Below the pieces are notes generated by a model that had not been told where the DNA came from, made no database searches, and worked only from the letters and a program-made list of their open reading frames with translations. Both the position numbers and the translations under genes were made by a program. A stretch of DNA of 64,000 bases from Pseudoalteromonas phenolica (GTDB lineage Bacteria > Pseudomonadota > Gammaproteobacteria > Enterobacterales > Alteromonadaceae). Positions 9,820 to 18,282 of this stretch are shown piece by piece (the stretch's first letter is position 1; every line of letters starts with the position of its first letter). The stretch is from assembly GCF_001444405.1 (NCBI RefSeq), contig NZ_CP013187.1, positions 2,542,001-2,606,000 of the forward strand. The letters are read 5' to 3'.

Positions 9820-10299
9820 ATGACGGAAACCACCATGCTTGAGAAGCAAGACAAAAATATCCTTTCACAGCTACAGAGTAACGGCCGCATGTCTATGGTT
9901 GATTTGGCCAAAGAAACCCATATGTCTGAATCGACTTGTTTACGTCGCACTAAATCACTTGAAGAGAAAGGCGTCATTAAAGGCTACAGTGCCGTACTCG
10001 ATGCCGAAGAAGCAGGGTTTGGGGTATTAGCCTTTGTGCAGGTGAGCATTGACCAGAAAAATGAAGCGGCATTTGATAAATTCAAACTGGCTGTAATTGA
10101 GCACCCACTTATTTTAGAATGCTATTCGCTCTCTGGTGCCTATGACCACTTAATGAAAGTCGTTGCGCGGTCAAATAAAGAGCTCTCTCGTTTTATACTC
10201 AAAGAATTAAGAAGCTTTCCTGAAATTAAAGAAGCACAAACCCTGTTTGTACTCGATCAGGTTAAACACACTTCTGCCTTGCCTGTAGACTTAGATTAA
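9820..10299 (+). CDS. Lrp/AsnC family transcription regulator
   Basis: The 159-residue protein has an N-terminal helix-turn-helix (LEKQDKNILSQLQSNGRMS.. LAKETHMSESTCLRRTKSLEEKGVIKGY) and a C-terminal RAM ligand-binding domain (about 70-150, with LECYSLSGAYDHLMKVVA). Lrp-type proteins form octamers or dimers and respond to amino acids or related small molecules. An alternative start is the second Met at 9835. It is divergent from the OsmC gene, which is its most likely target. Confidence 0.92.
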   Translation: MTETTMLEKQDKNILSQLQSNGRMSMVDLAKETHMSESTCLRRTKSLEEKGVIKGYSAVLDAEEAGFGVLAFVQVSIDQKNEAAFDKFKLAVIEHPLILECYSLSGAYDHLMKVVARSNKELSRFILKELRSFPEIKEAQTLFVLDQVKHTSALPVDLD

Positions 10300-10318
10300 T
10301 ATTCACCATTAAAGAAAA

Positions 10319-10342
10319 AAGCTCGGCTTGACGACGAGCTTT
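10319..10342 (+). terminator. Hairpin terminator after the Lrp-type gene
   Basis: The stem AGCTCG/CGAGCT has a 9-nt loop. It follows the Lrp stop by about 20 bp and ends in a short T-run (TTTGG). It is preceded by an A-tract. Confidence 0.55.
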
Positions 10343-10358
10343 GGTGGAGAATGTACTA

Positions 10359-10622
10359 ATACCCAAACTACCTCAAGATACATGATTCAGAGCACTGCCT
10401 TCTGTTCGAGTTCAAGGAAAAGGACGCAGCGTAATGACGAGTCCTTTCCAAGTTCTTTGACGATGAAATAGGACTGAAAGCACGCTCCCTTGGGCGAGTT
10501 TGATTGGCTTTCATACTGCGTTATCAATTTTCGATTTAGAACCACTAGATCTTCAAATCGATGCCTTGTCTGACAGCCAATCAATTCTCGCTGAATCTCG
10601 TATCTTGAGGTGGTTTGGGTAT
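10359..10622. repeat. MITE-like element, 264 bp, with 23-bp terminal inverted repeats
   Basis: Positions 10359-10381 and 10600-10622 are inverted copies with 22 of 23 bases matching (ATACCCAAAC.ACCTCAAGAT core). The interior contains a further partial inverted repeat (GATTGGCT / AGCCAATC) and no convincing gene. A 65-codon open frame inside is judged spurious. The element fills the gap between two convergent genes. It looks like a non-autonomous transposable repeat of the ATACCCAAAC class. Confidence 0.6.
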
Positions 10623-10628
10623 GCCCTG

Positions 10629-11399
10629 TTAATCTACAGGGAATAACAGGTCTGTCCGGATAATGTATTTTACGCCTTGAGTAATTGCCTCTGAGCTATG
10701 TAAGCAATGTAAAGGGTGTGTGCCATGCGGAAAACATAACACGCCACCTGCGGGTGTTCTGACATTTATGATTTTTGCAGGCTCTCCATTTTTTGCAGGC
10801 CTTGAGTCATCTTGTGCATTCACCCAAAATTGAGTGTGACCGCCTTTAAAGTCATCTGACAACAAAATCAAAAATGTCATCTGACTCCATCTGTCATCGT
10901 ATGCATTCATAATATTTTGTTCATTAATGATCTTGCTGCCCGGCCAAGCGCCATCAATATGTGGTTTAAAGAAGTCCCCTTCTCCATATTTATAAAAACG
11001 GCATCTAGCATTGATCCCAACAGGTACTTGGCCTGAAATGGCTTCAATGCCCTGAGATAATAGAGGTGCGCATCGCTCCCAGATTAATGATTCAGTTTGT
11101 TCGTCGATGACCCAAGTGAGGCTTGAGTTATGTCTCACTGAGCGAGGAAGAGACACAGCGGCATCTAGATTGAAACTCAGCGATTCTGCAATCTCAATAA
11201 GTCTTTGGCATTCGGCTTGAGACAAAACATTCAATAACTGAAATGCGCCTGGCACCTCTTCAATTGGGTTTAATTCAACTTGTCTTTCATGCGTAAGCGC
11301 CAACTGAGCAGGGTTTTCCCCTCTATTTGCCCAAAGTGGAATATCGCTGCGTTCAGCACCTTGTTCTCGTGCAACAACATAAAAATCATCATAGTTCAT
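10629..11399 (-). CDS. 2-oxoglutarate/Fe(II)-dependent oxygenase (prolyl 4-hydroxylase-like)
   Basis: The 256-residue protein carries the double-stranded beta-helix iron site: HxD in FFKPHIDGAWPGS, the distal His in HPLHCLHSS, and the 2OG-binding Arg in KYIIRTDLLF. Members hydroxylate protein or small-molecule substrates using O2 and 2-oxoglutarate. It starts 3 bp after the stop of the aldehyde dehydrogenase gene, so the two form an operon. The pairing suggests a small catabolic step in which one enzyme makes or uses an aldehyde; this is inference only. No signal peptide, so it is cytoplasmic. Confidence 0.88.
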   Translation of the reverse strand: MNYDDFYVVAREQGAERSDIPLWANRGENPAQLALTHERQVELNPIEEVPGAFQLLNVLSQAECQRLIEIAESLSFNLDAAVSLPRSVRHNSSLTWVIDEQTESLIWERCAPLLSQGIEAISGQVPVGINARCRFYKYGEGDFFKPHIDGAWPGSKIINEQNIMNAYDDRWSQMTFLILLSDDFKGGHTQFWVNAQDDSRPAKNGEPAKIINVRTPAGGVLCFPHGTHPLHCLHSSEAITQGVKYIIRTDLLFPVD

Positions 11400-11402
11400 T
11401 AC

Positions 11403-12731
11403 TTAACTCACCACTGTCATCTGTGCAAATTGGCGATGCCCTTGCACACTGCCATGAAAACCAAAACCGCTTTGTTTTGCACCAATCCAAGGGCTATCGC
11501 CATTCCCACCAGGCCCTTTGTTAATGCCAATCATGCCCGCTTCTAATTGTGCAGCAACATGTTGCGCGTCCTGATTACCAAACACCACGGCCCCTAAGCC
11601 ATAGGTAGAATCATTGGCTCGTGCTATCGCCTCTCTCACTGTTTGAAAAGTAGATATTGCGACAACAGGACCAAATGTCTCTTGTTGCTCCATGACCATT
11701 TCATGAGTGATCCCGCTGATCACAGTCGGTTCGATATATCGTTCTTGAATTGCATGGCCGCCGAGTAATAAATGCGCGCCTTTTCTTAATGCATCATCAA
11801 TATGCGACTGAATCTTTCTAACTTGCTTGGCATTGATTATCGGTCCAATATCAGCATGTGTTTCATTCCAACTGCCAAGCCTATATTGCGAAGCCAACGC
11901 AGTGACTTCTTGAATAAATTCACTTGAGATTGATTCTGCCACATAGATACGCTCTGTCGATGTGCACATTTGACCCGCATTTTCAAAACTGCTCGCAACA
12001 GCAAATTGCGCTGCAGCTTTGATATTGGCATCTTCAAGCACTATCATGGGATCATTACCTCCGAGCTCCATGATCAATCGCTTAAGTGAAGACGCAGCTG
12101 ATGCCATAATCTGCTTACCAACGGCTTGTGAACCTGTGAAGGCAATGAGATCAATACTTTCGTGAGCAACTATCGTACTTCCCACCTCTCCATCGCCATG
12201 CAGAATGTTTAAAATACCCTCAGGCAAATATTGATTTAGTAGACGAGTAAAACGCTCTGCAATTAATGGGGTTTCTTCTGAGGGCTTAAACACCACCGTA
12301 TTACCAGCGACTAGAGCTGGTACGAATAAATTCACTGCCATTGCTAGTGGATAATTCCAAGGTGAGATCACTGCGCAAACGCCCAGAGGTCGATATTGCA
12401 CACCACTGCCATCAGTCTGAGGGGCTAATGCTTTTGCTGCTTCAGCCGCATAATAGCTTCCCGAAAATAGCGCCCCTCGTACCTCGCCAGTTCCTCTATC
12501 CAGACTTTTTCCCATCTCTTTGCAGAGTAATTCTGCCAGCTCATCTTGAAATGGGATCAAGGCTTTAAACGCCTGACTAATAATGCGACTTCTTTCATGT
12601 ATAGGCGTTTGCCGCCAACTTAACTGTTGTAACTTTGCATGGGCTATCGTTGCATTTATCTTATCTTGATCTGCTACTGACACTTCACCTAATACAAGGC
12701 CATTACTTGGGTCATACGAAATCAATGTCAT
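11403..12731 (-). CDS. NAD(P)-dependent aldehyde dehydrogenase (succinate-semialdehyde dehydrogenase-like)
   Basis: The product has 442 residues, a little shorter than the usual 450-490. It shows the ALDH landmarks: SPWNYPLAM in the cofactor domain, FKPSEETP, FTGSQAVGKQ, the active-site Glu in MELGGNDP, and the catalytic Cys in ENAGQMCTSTERIYV. It most resembles the short Sad/YneI-type succinate-semialdehyde dehydrogenases, but the substrate cannot be read from sequence. It is the first gene of a two-gene operon with the 2OG oxygenase. It is divergent from the LysR gene at 12829, whose product probably controls it. Confidence 0.88.
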   Translation of the reverse strand: MTLISYDPSNGLVLGEVSVADQDKINATIAHAKLQQLSWRQTPIHERSRIISQAFKALIPFQDELAELLCKEMGKSLDRGTGEVRGALFSGSYYAAEAAKALAPQTDGSGVQYRPLGVCAVISPWNYPLAMAVNLFVPALVAGNTVVFKPSEETPLIAERFTRLLNQYLPEGILNILHGDGEVGSTIVAHESIDLIAFTGSQAVGKQIMASAASSLKRLIMELGGNDPMIVLEDANIKAAAQFAVASSFENAGQMCTSTERIYVAESISSEFIQEVTALASQYRLGSWNETHADIGPIINAKQVRKIQSHIDDALRKGAHLLLGGHAIQERYIEPTVISGITHEMVMEQQETFGPVVAISTFQTVREAIARANDSTYGLGAVVFGNQDAQHVAAQLEAGMIGINKGPGGNGDSPWIGAKQSGFGFHGSVQGHRQFAQMTVVS

Positions 12732-12828
12732 GTCTCACCTAACGAATGCTATCTTTTCAAATAATGATTTCATGTTAAGACATAGGTGATACAATTAGAA
12801 ACAAGAATAATGCGTATGAGATACAAGC

Positions 12829-13737
12829 ATGAGCGGTATAGCAAATCTAGACATCAAACAGCTGAGAGTGTTGCACTTCTTGCTCATTGAACACAATGTC
12901 TCAAAAGTCGCGGCTCAAATGGGCATAAGTCAGCAAGCCGTGAGCGATCAATTAAAAAAGCTACGGCACACTTTCAACGACAGGCTATTTGTCAGAAAAA
13001 GCAATGGGCTCATCCCAACCCCCTACGCATTATCACTCCAAAATGACGTTGCCAACATTATTGCTCAAGTTGAAAAACTAGTAGCACCCAAAGAATTTGA
13101 CCCCGGCTCAATCAGTGAGGTATTTACCATATGTGCAACTGATTATGCTCAATCAGTCATCTTACCCAATCTGCTGGCAAAACTAAGAAGCCAAGCACCT
13201 AACTTGAAAGTGATTGTGCGAGATATTGAAATAGATAACTTAAGTCAGTTACTAGATAGTGCTGAAATTGACCTAGTATTGTCATTTCCAAGCTTTGTGC
13301 CTAGTAAGTATCCTAAACACGTTTTATATACCGAAACACACCAATGTGTTGTCAGTAAAACACACCCAAAAGCAGAGCACCGCTGGACAATGGAAGAAAT
13401 CGCTTCTCACCCACAACTTATCATTTCACCAAAACGTGCAAATTTGGTTGGCTCAGCAGATACGTTTTTTAAATCTCATGGCTTAAAAAGAAACATTGTC
13501 ATGACAGTGCCTTTCTTTGCGGCTGCCGCAGAATGTATCGCATCAACAGATGTGATAGCACTGCTACCGAGTAAGCTATTACCCAACGATAATTTAAAAG
13601 TTTTAAACTGCCAGCTAAACCTGCCCACTTTTGATGTCATCACAGCTTGGCACCAACGTTCAGACCAAGATCCATTAAACCGCTGGATAAGAAAACAAGT
13701 GAGCGCGCTTTATGATCCCGAAAATGCGGCAACCTAA
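12829..13737 (+). CDS. LysR family transcription regulator
   Basis: The 302-residue protein has an N-terminal winged helix (LRVLHFLLIEHNVSKVAAQMGISQQAVSDQLKKLR) and a substrate-binding domain from about 95 onward. This is the NodD/PcpR-like subtype with FDPGSISEVFTICATDYAQ. It is separated by 97 bp from the divergent aldehyde dehydrogenase/2OG oxygenase operon, the usual arrangement of a LysR activator with its target. The inducer is unknown. Confidence 0.92.
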   Translation: MSGIANLDIKQLRVLHFLLIEHNVSKVAAQMGISQQAVSDQLKKLRHTFNDRLFVRKSNGLIPTPYALSLQNDVANIIAQVEKLVAPKEFDPGSISEVFTICATDYAQSVILPNLLAKLRSQAPNLKVIVRDIEIDNLSQLLDSAEIDLVLSFPSFVPSKYPKHVLYTETHQCVVSKTHPKAEHRWTMEEIASHPQLIISPKRANLVGSADTFFKSHGLKRNIVMTVPFFAAAAECIASTDVIALLPSKLLPNDNLKVLNCQLNLPTFDVITAWHQRSDQDPLNRWIRKQVSALYDPENAAT

Positions 13738-13776
13738 TTCTAGTTTGACCTAAATAAGAGCTCGAGAAGCTAGTCG

Positions 13777-14142
13777 CTAATTCAATTCAATGTCATGCGA
13801 TTCTGACCACTGCCGCAATGCTTCTAAAATACTCAAGGCTGAGCGCCCAAATTTTGTGAGCTCATAGGTCACGGCAACAGGGCGTTCACTGATGACTTTA
13901 CGCAACACCATGCCTTCTTGCTCTAACTCTTTGAGCCGTTGGTCGACCATTTTCTTGGTGGCGCCGCCTAACATACGCGACAAATCATTAAATCTCACAG
14001 GCTCATCTTTTAAGTGATAAATAATCGAGCCCTTCCACTTACCACCAATTAAACGCATGCCTTTTTCTATGGCACAGGGTTCAGTACAGGAATCTAAAAC
14101 TTTTTTTCGCCCTTTACTATCTGTTTCTACTCGACTTTTCAT
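13777..14142 (-). CDS. HxlR family winged-helix regulator
   Basis: The 121-residue protein has the HxlR core (CAIEKGMRLIGGKWKGSIIYHL, RFNDLSRMLGGATKKMVDQRLKELEQEGMVLR). A Cys pair lies near the N-terminus (DSCTEPCAIEKG). N-terminal Cys residues in this family often sense quinones, aldehydes or other electrophiles. It is divergent from mdaB and the peroxiredoxin gene, with two direct repeats between them, which fits a redox repressor of those genes. Confidence 0.9.
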   Translation of the reverse strand: MKSRVETDSKGRKKVLDSCTEPCAIEKGMRLIGGKWKGSIIYHLKDEPVRFNDLSRMLGGATKKMVDQRLKELEQEGMVLRKVISERPVAVTYELTKFGRSALSILEALRQWSESHDIELN

Positions 14143-14162
14143 TTTTTGACGCTCACTTTTAT

Positions 14163-14217
14163 TAGGTTACTAAAAGTATACTAATTGATTAAGGTGAATA
14201 GGTTCCTAAAATATACC
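14163..14217. promoter_or_regulatory. Two direct repeats, candidate HxlR operators
   Basis: TAGGTTACTAAAAGTATAC (14163) and TAGGTTCCTAAAATATACC (14199) are near-identical copies spaced about 36 bp apart. They lie in the gap between hxlR and mdaB. HxlR proteins commonly bind AT-rich repeats containing ACT/AGT words in such gaps. They could control both divergent promoters. Confidence 0.55.
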
Positions 14218-14249
14218 ACAAGTTAATTGCAAACACACTGGAGCAAACC

Positions 14250-14831
14250 ATGAGCAATATTTTAATCATTAACGGCCATCAGTATTACCCGTTCTCTGAA
14301 GGTAAGTTAAACGCAACCTTGGTAGACAAAGCTGTCAGCATTTTTCAAAGCAAGGGTCATTCAACTCGCGTTGTGACGATGCAAGACAACATCGACGTCG
14401 AAAAAGAGCTTGAAAATCACCAATGGGCTGACTATGTATTCTTACAAACTCCGGTCAATTGGATGGGCGTCACTTGGTCTTTCAAAAAGTATATGGATGA
14501 AGTCTACACAGCTGGTATGGGCGGCGCACTGTGCTTAGGTGACGGTCGAAATGAACAAGCACCTAAAGCCAACTATGGCAAAGGCGGCACAATGACAGGC
14601 ACTAAATACATGCTTTCGCTGACATTCAATGCACCTGAAGAATCATTTAACGATTCTAATGACTTTTTTGAAGGTAAGTCAGTTGATGACTTAATGTTAC
14701 CTATGCATATGAATTTTAAGTTTTTCGATATGCAACCTATGGCCACATTTGCCTGCTTTGATGTGATGAAAAACGCCGATATTGAGAACGACTTAAAACG
14801 CTTTGAAGCACATTTAAACGCACATTTTTAG
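14250..14831 (+). CDS. mdaB: NAD(P)H:quinone oxidoreductase, MdaB family
   Basis: The 193-residue flavodoxin-fold protein carries the MdaB signatures ILIINGHQYYPFSEGKLN at the N-terminus and FLQTPVNWMGVTWSFKKYMDEVYTAG. MdaB uses FAD and NADPH to reduce quinones by two electrons, avoiding semiquinone radicals. It is followed 21 bp later by a peroxiredoxin-like gene. It faces the HxlR repressor, which makes an electrophile-stress response unit likely. The size matches the family. Confidence 0.88.
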   Translation: MSNILIINGHQYYPFSEGKLNATLVDKAVSIFQSKGHSTRVVTMQDNIDVEKELENHQWADYVFLQTPVNWMGVTWSFKKYMDEVYTAGMGGALCLGDGRNEQAPKANYGKGGTMTGTKYMLSLTFNAPEESFNDSNDFFEGKSVDDLMLPMHMNFKFFDMQPMATFACFDVMKNADIENDLKRFEAHLNAHF

Positions 14832-14852
14832 AATTCACCCTAAGGAAATTAA

Positions 14853-15395
14853 ATGAACTCAGATTACACAACCAAACTTCATGCTGGCACTGTTTTTCCT
14901 GACATCACAGCGACTTTACTCAGTGGCGAGTCAGTCAATCTTGCAAAGCCAAAGGCCGGTTTTGATTGGAAACTTGTGCTGGTATATCGTGGTAAACATT
15001 GCCCTTTATGTACACGCTATCTCAACCAGCTAGAGCAGTTTAAAGATGCCCTTGCCGACATTGGCGTCGACATCATTGCCGTCTCTGGTGATAGTAAAGC
15101 GCAGCTTGAGGCACATAATGAGCAATTAGAGATAAGCTATGACATAAGTTATGGCTTGAGCATTGAGCAAATGAAAACGCTTGGCTTGTATATCTCTGAT
15201 CCGCGTTCAGAACAAGAAACTGATCACCCATTTGCAGAACCTGGCCTGTTCGTAATAAACACTGAAGGTCATATTCAAGTGGTCGACATTTCAAATAACC
15301 CGTTTGTGCGTCCTGAACTACAAGCACTCGTAAATGGCTTAGCGTGGATCAGAAACCCAGACAATAACTACCCTATTCGTGGCATGCATAAGTAA
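14853..15395 (+). CDS. Peroxiredoxin-like (AhpC/TSA, thioredoxin-fold) protein
   Basis: The 180-residue protein has a redox motif at about residue 51 (YRGKHCPLCTRYLNQLEQ), a CPLC variant of the peroxiredoxin active site. It continues with the typical VDIIAVSGDSKAQ strand. Members of this subgroup reduce peroxides or act as thiol oxidoreductases in the cytoplasm. It follows mdaB in the same operon, so the two are probably induced together by quinone or electrophile stress. A hairpin at 15441 closes the unit. Confidence 0.82.
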   Translation: MNSDYTTKLHAGTVFPDITATLLSGESVNLAKPKAGFDWKLVLVYRGKHCPLCTRYLNQLEQFKDALADIGVDIIAVSGDSKAQLEAHNEQLEISYDISYGLSIEQMKTLGLYISDPRSEQETDHPFAEPGLFVINTEGHIQVVDISNNPFVRPELQALVNGLAWIRNPDNNYPIRGMHK

Positions 15396-15440
15396 CCTTT
15401 ACTCAAGTTAAATAGCCATGCTGAAATTAAAACCCGGTTA

Positions 15441-15465
15441 AGTGCGGTCAAACCAGCACCGCACT
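15441..15465. terminator. Bidirectional terminator between convergent genes
   Basis: The stem AGTGCGGT/ACCGCACT has a 9-nt loop. It lies between the convergent peroxiredoxin and LysR genes and touches the LysR stop. Confidence 0.5.
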
Positions 15466-16366
15466 ATTGCTCTCTTAACTTTTCTATTAAGAAGTCTATA
15501 AACACTCTGATACGTTTCGCCTTTTGAGTATTTTTGTAAAAGTATAAATAAAGTGCGGAATAGGGACACCAATAGGCTTCAAGTACAGGAACCAATGTTT
15601 GCTTTTCAAAATAAGGCTTTATAACTGGTTCAACAATACGGCCAATCCCTAACCCTTGCAAAGCCGCATCAACCATTAAATTTGTATCATTCACAATAAG
15701 CGCATTTGGCACATCATAGGCTTTTGTCACGCCAGATTCGTCCAACAGCAAGGGCGCAATTTGGTTTGAAGTAATAAACCTATACTGGATCAGTTTATGA
15801 CTGCTTAAGTCGCTGGGTGATTGAGGCAAACCATATTGCTCAATATACTTTGGAGATACAAACAGCGCTTCTTTCATAGGCTCTGTCAGCGCCTTAGCAA
15901 CCATACCTTCTTGTACTCTATCACCAAACCGAATACCTAAGTCATACCCTTCTTTTAAAATATCTATTGCGGCATCTGATATTGATATTTCTAAATCAAT
16001 ATCGGGGTAACGCGCACAAAACTCACCGTAAATTGGCTGCAGTAAATAATCAAATACAAATCGAGGAGTTGTTAAACGTACTTTACCTGAAGGTGCCTTA
16101 CCTAACTCAGAGACACTTTCGAAGGCACTTTGTAAGTCATCGACCGAGGTTTTTGTCTGCTCAAATAACTGTCGGCCTGCTTCAGTCAGTTCAATTCTTC
16201 TGGTCGTTCGAATAAACAGGGGGAGCCCAACTTGAGATTCTAACGCCTTTAAGGCATTGCTCACTGATGGCGAAGCAATTTCAAGTTTCTGTGCTGCTTT
16301 AGTGATGCTCCCCTCTTTCACAATCGTGTGAAACATCATTAATTGATTAAATGTCGCGCCTTTCAT
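15464..16366 (-). CDS. LysR family regulator (CrgA-like subtype)
   Basis: The 300-residue protein has the winged helix MMFHTIVKEGSITKAAQKLEIASPSVSNALKALESQVGLPLF and an effector domain containing the CrgA-type stretch VRLTTPRFVFDYLLQPIYGEF and DLGIRFGDRVQEGMVAK. It is divergent from the flavodoxin-SnoaL fusion gene, with a palindrome between them, and probably controls it. Such CrgA-like regulators commonly sit beside NAD(P)H oxidoreductases. Confidence 0.92.
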   Translation of the reverse strand: MKGATFNQLMMFHTIVKEGSITKAAQKLEIASPSVSNALKALESQVGLPLFIRTTRRIELTEAGRQLFEQTKTSVDDLQSAFESVSELGKAPSGKVRLTTPRFVFDYLLQPIYGEFCARYPDIDLEISISDAAIDILKEGYDLGIRFGDRVQEGMVAKALTEPMKEALFVSPKYIEQYGLPQSPSDLSSHKLIQYRFITSNQIAPLLLDESGVTKAYDVPNALIVNDTNLMVDAALQGLGIGRIVEPVIKPYFEKQTLVPVLEAYWCPYSALYLYFYKNTQKAKRIRVFIDFLIEKLREQ

Positions 16367-16376
16367 AATTCTTAAT

Positions 16377-16410
16377 TAATAGCTAAAAACTTATAATCTT
16401 ATAGCTATTA
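16377..16410. promoter_or_regulatory. Inverted repeat, candidate LysR operator
   Basis: TAATAGCTA (16377-16385) and TAGCTATTA (16402-16410) form a perfect 9-bp inverted repeat. It lies just upstream of the LysR start and about 80 bp before the divergent oxidoreductase. This fits a LysR recognition site. Confidence 0.55.
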
Positions 16411-16488
16411 ACCCTCTAATACTTATCAATGCTTCAGCTTACACTGGTTTTATACAAATTTCGATATACCTGATTTGGGAGTTTAATT

Positions 16489-17448
16489 ATGAGTAAAGTT
16501 GTTGTAATTTCAGGCCATCCGAACTTGAAAGAGTCTTACACCAACACAGTAATTTTAGAGCAACTAGAAACCTCTGTGAGTAATTTAACTGTTCGTAGAC
16601 TGGATGCTTTATATCCTGACTACAAAATTGATGTACAGGCTGAACAAGATGCGATCATTGATGCTGACATTATTGTTTTACAATTTCCATTTTACTGGTA
16701 CTCGATACCAGCCCTGCTGAAAAAATGGCTTGATGATGTATTTAGCTATAATTTTGCCTATGGTGCACAAGGTGACAAATTAAAAGATAAAGCCCTGCTC
16801 TTATCTTTCACTGTTGGCGGTCCAGAAGAGTCTTATACGCCTCTTGGTTATAACCATTTCAGTATTGAAGAACTCATAAAGCCGCTTCAGCAAACGGCAT
16901 ATATGGCCAAAATGAATTTTGTTAAACCCGTTTTTACACATCGTATGGTCTATATCGAAGGGGTTTATAACAAATTAGAAGATGTTCAAAACCGTGCTAT
17001 TACTCATAGCCAAGCACTGATTAAGGCAATCAGTACCCTGACAGAATCGACAGAGCAAAAGATAACGAGCTTTGTCTCTGAGTGGTTCAGCACATTTGAT
17101 TTACTCCCAGAGCAAAACGAATATTTCACATCTCATTTATCAGACTCAATTAGGCTGGTGATGCCTGAAGGCGAGTTCATCGGTCATGAGGGTTTTAGAG
17201 ATTGGTACGCAATTGCAAGAAAGACATTTAAGCCTAACTGCGACCATAAAGTAGAACAAATAGATATTACAGAAACTAATAAGGGGTATGAGGTCGCACT
17301 CAGAATTCGTTTAATCGCTCAGTCATATGAAGACTCAGATCTTCAAGGTGAGCATGTGAATGTGCTTGTAAATGAAACATGGCAGCTCAAAATCATCGAT
17401 GGTAGCGTGATCATCAATGAATACCTTGTTGATGTTTTGAGTCGTTAA
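16489..17448 (+). CDS. Flavodoxin-like NAD(P)H oxidoreductase fused to a SnoaL-like (NTF2-fold) domain
   Basis: Residues 1-185 match the flavodoxin_2/KefF-YwrO quinone oxidoreductase fold (VVVISGHPNLKESYTN, LQFPFYWYSIPALLKKWLDDVF, SFTVGGPEESYTPLGYNHFS). Residues about 195-319 form a second domain like SnoaL/NTF2 (FVSEWFSTFD.., EFIGHEGFRDWYAIARKTFK, VNETWQLKIIDGSVIINEY). Single-domain members of the first family are about 180-200 residues, so 319 indicates a fusion. The NTF2 pocket may hold the quinone or aromatic substrate. Divergent from the LysR gene. Confidence 0.82.
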   Translation: MSKVVVISGHPNLKESYTNTVILEQLETSVSNLTVRRLDALYPDYKIDVQAEQDAIIDADIIVLQFPFYWYSIPALLKKWLDDVFSYNFAYGAQGDKLKDKALLLSFTVGGPEESYTPLGYNHFSIEELIKPLQQTAYMAKMNFVKPVFTHRMVYIEGVYNKLEDVQNRAITHSQALIKAISTLTESTEQKITSFVSEWFSTFDLLPEQNEYFTSHLSDSIRLVMPEGEFIGHEGFRDWYAIARKTFKPNCDHKVEQIDITETNKGYEVALRIRLIAQSYEDSDLQGEHVNVLVNETWQLKIIDGSVIINEYLVDVLSR

Positions 17449-17453
17449 AATGA

Positions 17454-17485
17454 GCTAGCCCTGAGAGTTTGTTTTCAGGGCTAGC
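17454..17485. terminator. Bidirectional hairpin terminator
   Basis: GCTAGCCCTGA/TCAGGGCTAGC is a perfect 11-bp stem with a 10-nt loop between two convergent genes. T-rich flanks are weak, so it may act by structure alone. Confidence 0.6.
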
Positions 17486-17495
17486 ACAATGTGAA

Positions 17496-18110
17496 CTATT
17501 TTATAAGATAGTAGGCCAAGAAGAAGTCGATGGTATCTTCAGCCAATTTAGTGATCTCTTGCTCAGTCAATGACTCTGCTTGATGCAAAATTTGCGGCCA
17601 AAATGCTTGGCCTTTTAATAAGCTCACCAACTGCTCATGCGCTAAACGTGGCTCAGCCTCTTTGATCTTGCCATCCTGCATGGCCGACTTTAACCATCGG
17701 ATTGTTGTCGTTTCTTGTTCGAAAAACTCACCAATGTTATCGACAAATTTGTCTGGGTTGAATAAACACACCCCCATTGCAACGCGAATAAGCTCATGCA
17801 TCTTTTTGTCATTCATGAACTGAATTTCTTTCACCACCAGCTCATGAAGTTGCGCTTTTACAGGGGTCGTCGCATCGTAAGGAAAGTCGTGGTTTACGAA
17901 GTTTTGACTCCAAATATCTTTAATTATTTCAGTAACTAAAGTTTCTTTATTTTGGAAATGATTGTACACGGTACGCTTCGACACGCCAGCAGTTTCGGCC
18001 ACTTTATCCATGCTGGTATCGCTCACACCATATTTTTGAAACGCTTCAACTGCGCCATTCACTATGGCTTCGCGCTTAAGCTCACTTCGTGTTTTTTTAA
18101 CTTCGCTCAT
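17496..18110 (-). CDS. TetR family repressor of the adjacent RND pump
   Basis: The 204-residue protein has an N-terminal TetR helix-turn-helix (AIVNGAVEAFQKYGVSDTSMDKVAETAGVSKRTVYNHFQNKETL split over two helices) and an AefR-like C-terminal ligand domain. It is divergent from an RND adaptor/permease operon, with AGTTTACT repeats in the gap. The most likely role is a local repressor released by pump substrates. Confidence 0.9.
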   Translation of the reverse strand: MSEVKKTRSELKREAIVNGAVEAFQKYGVSDTSMDKVAETAGVSKRTVYNHFQNKETLVTEIIKDIWSQNFVNHDFPYDATTPVKAQLHELVVKEIQFMNDKKMHELIRVAMGVCLFNPDKFVDNIGEFFEQETTTIRWLKSAMQDGKIKEAEPRLAHEQLVSLLKGQAFWPQILHQAESLTEQEITKLAEDTIDFFLAYYLIK

Positions 18111-18153
18111 AACTCACTCTCAGATATCTGATTGAGTTATTTTTACACTAATT

Positions 18154-18200
18154 AGTTTACTTTTCAAATTTCACCAGTAAACTACACCGTACAGTTTACT
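18154..18200. promoter_or_regulatory. AGTAAACT/AGTTTACT repeats, candidate TetR operator
   Basis: AGTAAACT at 18176 and AGTTTACT at 18193 form an inverted repeat with a 9-nt spacer. A third AGTTTACT lies at 18154. They are between the tetR start and the adaptor start. The arrangement suits binding by a TetR dimer controlling both directions. Confidence 0.6.
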
Positions 18201-18282
18201 TGCAACTTTGCTGTTTCAGCTTGAGATCCAGCAACAAGCAAGTCGAGAAAATTAATTTAACTTATTGGCGAGCCTATACAGT

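Noticed and set aside
10387..10584. 65-codon frame on the minus strand
   Set aside because: It is inside the 264-bp inverted-repeat element and shows no protein pattern; more likely non-coding.
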